Assembly (NCBI GenBank): GCA_021828805.1
Contig: JAJZCZ010000015.1
Location: 1 to 33,709 of the forward strand
Reading direction: 5' to 3'
Length of the DNA stretch: 33,709 nt
DNA from: Nitrospirota bacterium
Lineage (GTDB): Bacteria; Nitrospirota; Leptospirillia; Leptospirillales; Leptospirillaceae
This document shows, in pieces, positions 32,373-33,709 of this stretch. A program made the position numbers and the translations under genes. Position 1 is the first letter of the stretch; the number at the start of each line of letters is the position of its first letter. A model generated the notes under the pieces. The model did no database searches. It was not told the origin of the DNA and was given only the letters and a program-made list of their open reading frames with translations.

Positions 32373-33491
32373 TCATCGGGGGTGTGGCAGTGTGAAGGGA
32401 AAGTCCTCGCCCGGCTTCGGGGTAATCGGTTTTTCGATCGAGAAGGCCCGTCCCGAAGAGGATGTTTTTTCGGGGCCTGTTCCGATGTGTGCCGTAGTGA
32501 CGGGTCGATTCGCGCTCACGACGGCGGACTTCATTGCTTTTCGGAGAGCGCTTTCGATGCCTCCGTGCTTTGTTCTCATCGCGAGAGCCACGGCCGTGTG
32601 GCCGGCATTGTCGGCCAGGAGGGGATCGGCCCCCGCGCCGATCAGATCCTGGACAACCTGGGAGTGGCCCTTCCATGCGGCTTCCATGAGAGCGGTTTCG
32701 CCCTTGCGGTCCTGGATGTTTACCTCCGCCTTGGCAGAGAGGAGAAGCCGGATGACAGAGGCTGATCCTGCCCCGGAGGCATAGAGGAGTGCCGTCTCCC
32801 CTTCAGAGTCACGGGCGTTGACATCGGCCCCGCCTGCGATCAGGATGCGGGCGATAGCTTCCTGGTCGGCTGATGCCGCTCCCATGAGGGCCGTCCCTCC
32901 AAAGTTATTTCGGGCGTTAACGTCCGCTCCTCCGTCCACGAGGACCTTCGCGACTTTTTTATAGCCCTTGAAGGTGGCGACCATGAGAGGCGTCACGCCG
33001 TTATTATCGTTAGGGGTATTAGGATTGGCTCCATGGGAGAGAAGAATCCGGACCGATTCTGCATGGCCCTTGACCGCGGCACCCATAAGAGCGGTCGACC
33101 CCTTGTTGTCCCGGGTGTTTATGTCGGCGCCAAGATCGAGTAGCGTGAGAAGGACGGGATTGCGGCCTTCTCGCGAAGCGAGCATGAGAGCCGTGCGTCC
33201 CTGCTGGTTTTGTGTGTCGATATGGGCACCGGAGGCGCCGAGAATTTTGATGATTGCTGCCCGTCCCGCCTCGGCGGCCCACATGAGGGGAGTCATTCCC
33301 CCATTGGAGTCGCCTGCATTCGGATTGGCGTGTTCGGAAAGAGCTCTCTTGACGCCGGAGAGGTCTCCCGCATGGGCGGCCCGGGCGAGATCGGTGTCGG
33401 GGTCGGCCCATGCGAGGGGGGAAAAGGTCAGGGCTCCCCCCAAAGAGAGGAGGATCCCGACCGGAAGGAAAATGGTCAGGGTCCTGTTCAT
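32373..33491 (-). CDS. Periplasmic ankyrin-repeat protein
   Basis: The 372-residue protein has a Sec signal peptide with cleavage predicted after SPLAWA (residue 29) and then about nine ankyrin repeats of 33-34 residues covering roughly 34-320, each with the G-x-T-A/P-L-M and G-A-x-x-N patterns (for example GGMTPLMWAAEAGRA, KGSTALMGAAVKGHAES, GADVNARDSEGETALLYAS). Ankyrin repeats bind partner proteins; periplasmic ankyrin proteins are less common than cytoplasmic ones. The C-terminal tail (about 325-372) is Pro/Ser-rich. Its ATG overlaps the preceding stop as ATGA and its stop touches the next possible start in the same way, so it is coupled on both sides to other exported proteins. No clear ribosome site precedes it. 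Confidence 0.93.
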   Translation of the reverse strand: MNRTLTIFLPVGILLSLGGALTFSPLAWADPDTDLARAAHAGDLSGVKRALSEHANPNAGDSNGGMTPLMWAAEAGRAAIIKILGASGAHIDTQNQQGRTALMLASREGRNPVLLTLLDLGADINTRDNKGSTALMGAAVKGHAESVRILLSHGANPNTPNDNNGVTPLMVATFKGYKKVAKVLVDGGADVNARNNFGGTALMGAASADQEAIARILIAGGADVNARDSEGETALLYASGAGSASVIRLLLSAKAEVNIQDRKGETALMEAAWKGHSQVVQDLIGAGADPLLADNAGHTAVALAMRTKHGGIESALRKAMKSAVVSANRPVTTAHIGTGPEKTSSSGRAFSIEKPITPKPGEDFPFTLPHPR

Positions 33492-33709
33492 GGGCTGTTC
33501 TCACTCGTGACGGAGGACTTGGTGATCCAGGGGAACCAGTCGACTCCGACCATAAAGCGCAGGAAGGTCGAGCTTGTGCCCCCGAACTGGGAGATCTGTG
33601 TGGAATAGGTTTCGGGACCTGACGTATAGTTTGCGGTTGTCGAGCCCGACAGAAAGACCTCTTCGGCGATAAACTCGACGTAAGGGGCCCAGTGTTCAAA
33701 GAGCCTGTA
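33488..33709 (-). CDS. C-terminal fragment of an exported protein, possibly beta-barrel
   Basis: The gene runs off the right edge of the window; only the last 73 codons are seen, open to the final base. The frame ends in a TGA that overlaps the ankyrin ATG as ATGA. The visible residues alternate polar and aromatic positions (HWAPYVEFIAEEVFLSGS; STFLRFMVGVDWFPW), as in outer-membrane beta-strands, followed by a short polar tail. The family cannot be named from this piece. Its coupling to the ankyrin, DUF4384 and caspase-like genes suggests a common cell-envelope role. Confidence 0.6.
   Translation of the reverse strand, partial: YRLFEHWAPYVEFIAEEVFLSGSTTANYTSGPETYSTQISQFGGTSSTFLRFMVGVDWFPWITKSSVTSENSP

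Noticed and set aside
32600-33330. Regularly spaced similar segments, CRISPR-like at first sight
   Set aside because: They are the roughly 99-base codon repeats of ankyrin units within an open reading frame, with varied sequence.

Overview
The window is GC-rich and densely coded. It comes from a Gram-negative bacterium: it has lpxA for lipid A, several signal peptides and lipoprotein signals, and a probable outer-membrane protein fragment. The mixture of genes (citramalate synthase, a phosphoglycerate-mutase-like gene in a threonine operon, many GGDEF/EAL proteins) would fit an acidophilic Leptospirillum-like member of the Nitrospirota. That is a guess from gene content, not a proven assignment. 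I saw no phage genes, insertion sequences, CRISPR arrays or rRNA.

Bases 123-9360 (+ strand) look like one compact operon with mostly overlapping genes: alaC, an exported protein of unknown function, hom, thrC, a phosphoglycerate-mutase-superfamily gene that probably serves as the homoserine kinase, lysC, cimA and lpxA. Together they cover aspartate phosphorylation, homoserine and threonine formation, the pyruvate route to isoleucine, and the first step of lipid A synthesis. Bases 9424-10343 carry ihfA behind a good sigma70-type promoter, a merR-type regulator, a terminator and a tRNA-Pro(GGG). Bases 10559-13731 hold surE, cysS and rlmB, with a possible translated leader peptide before surE and an apparent CTG start for rlmB.

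Bases 13945-15417 hold an exported Sel1-repeat protein and, on the other strand, a small DUF202 membrane protein. A 470-base gene-free stretch follows, with a terminator-like hairpin and a palindrome, then glgP (glycogen phosphorylase) with its own terminator. On the minus strand come a membrane GGDEF-EAL protein and thiO. thiO is divergent from ugd (UDP-glucose dehydrogenase), and the two candidate promoters overlap. A DUF488 gene is packed between ugd and sfsA.

Bases 25031-33709 are all minus strand. First to be transcribed, at the right end, is a chain of genes for exported proteins: the C-terminus of a possible beta-barrel protein, a periplasmic ankyrin-repeat protein, a DUF4384 lipoprotein and a caspase-like lipoprotein with an intact His/Cys dyad. 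Two further GGDEF-EAL proteins follow, one of them a response regulator. The three GGDEF-EAL proteins differ in which catalytic motifs are intact, suggesting divided labour in cyclic-di-GMP turnover. The exported caspase/ankyrin/DUF4384 cluster is the best candidate here for a little-described system.
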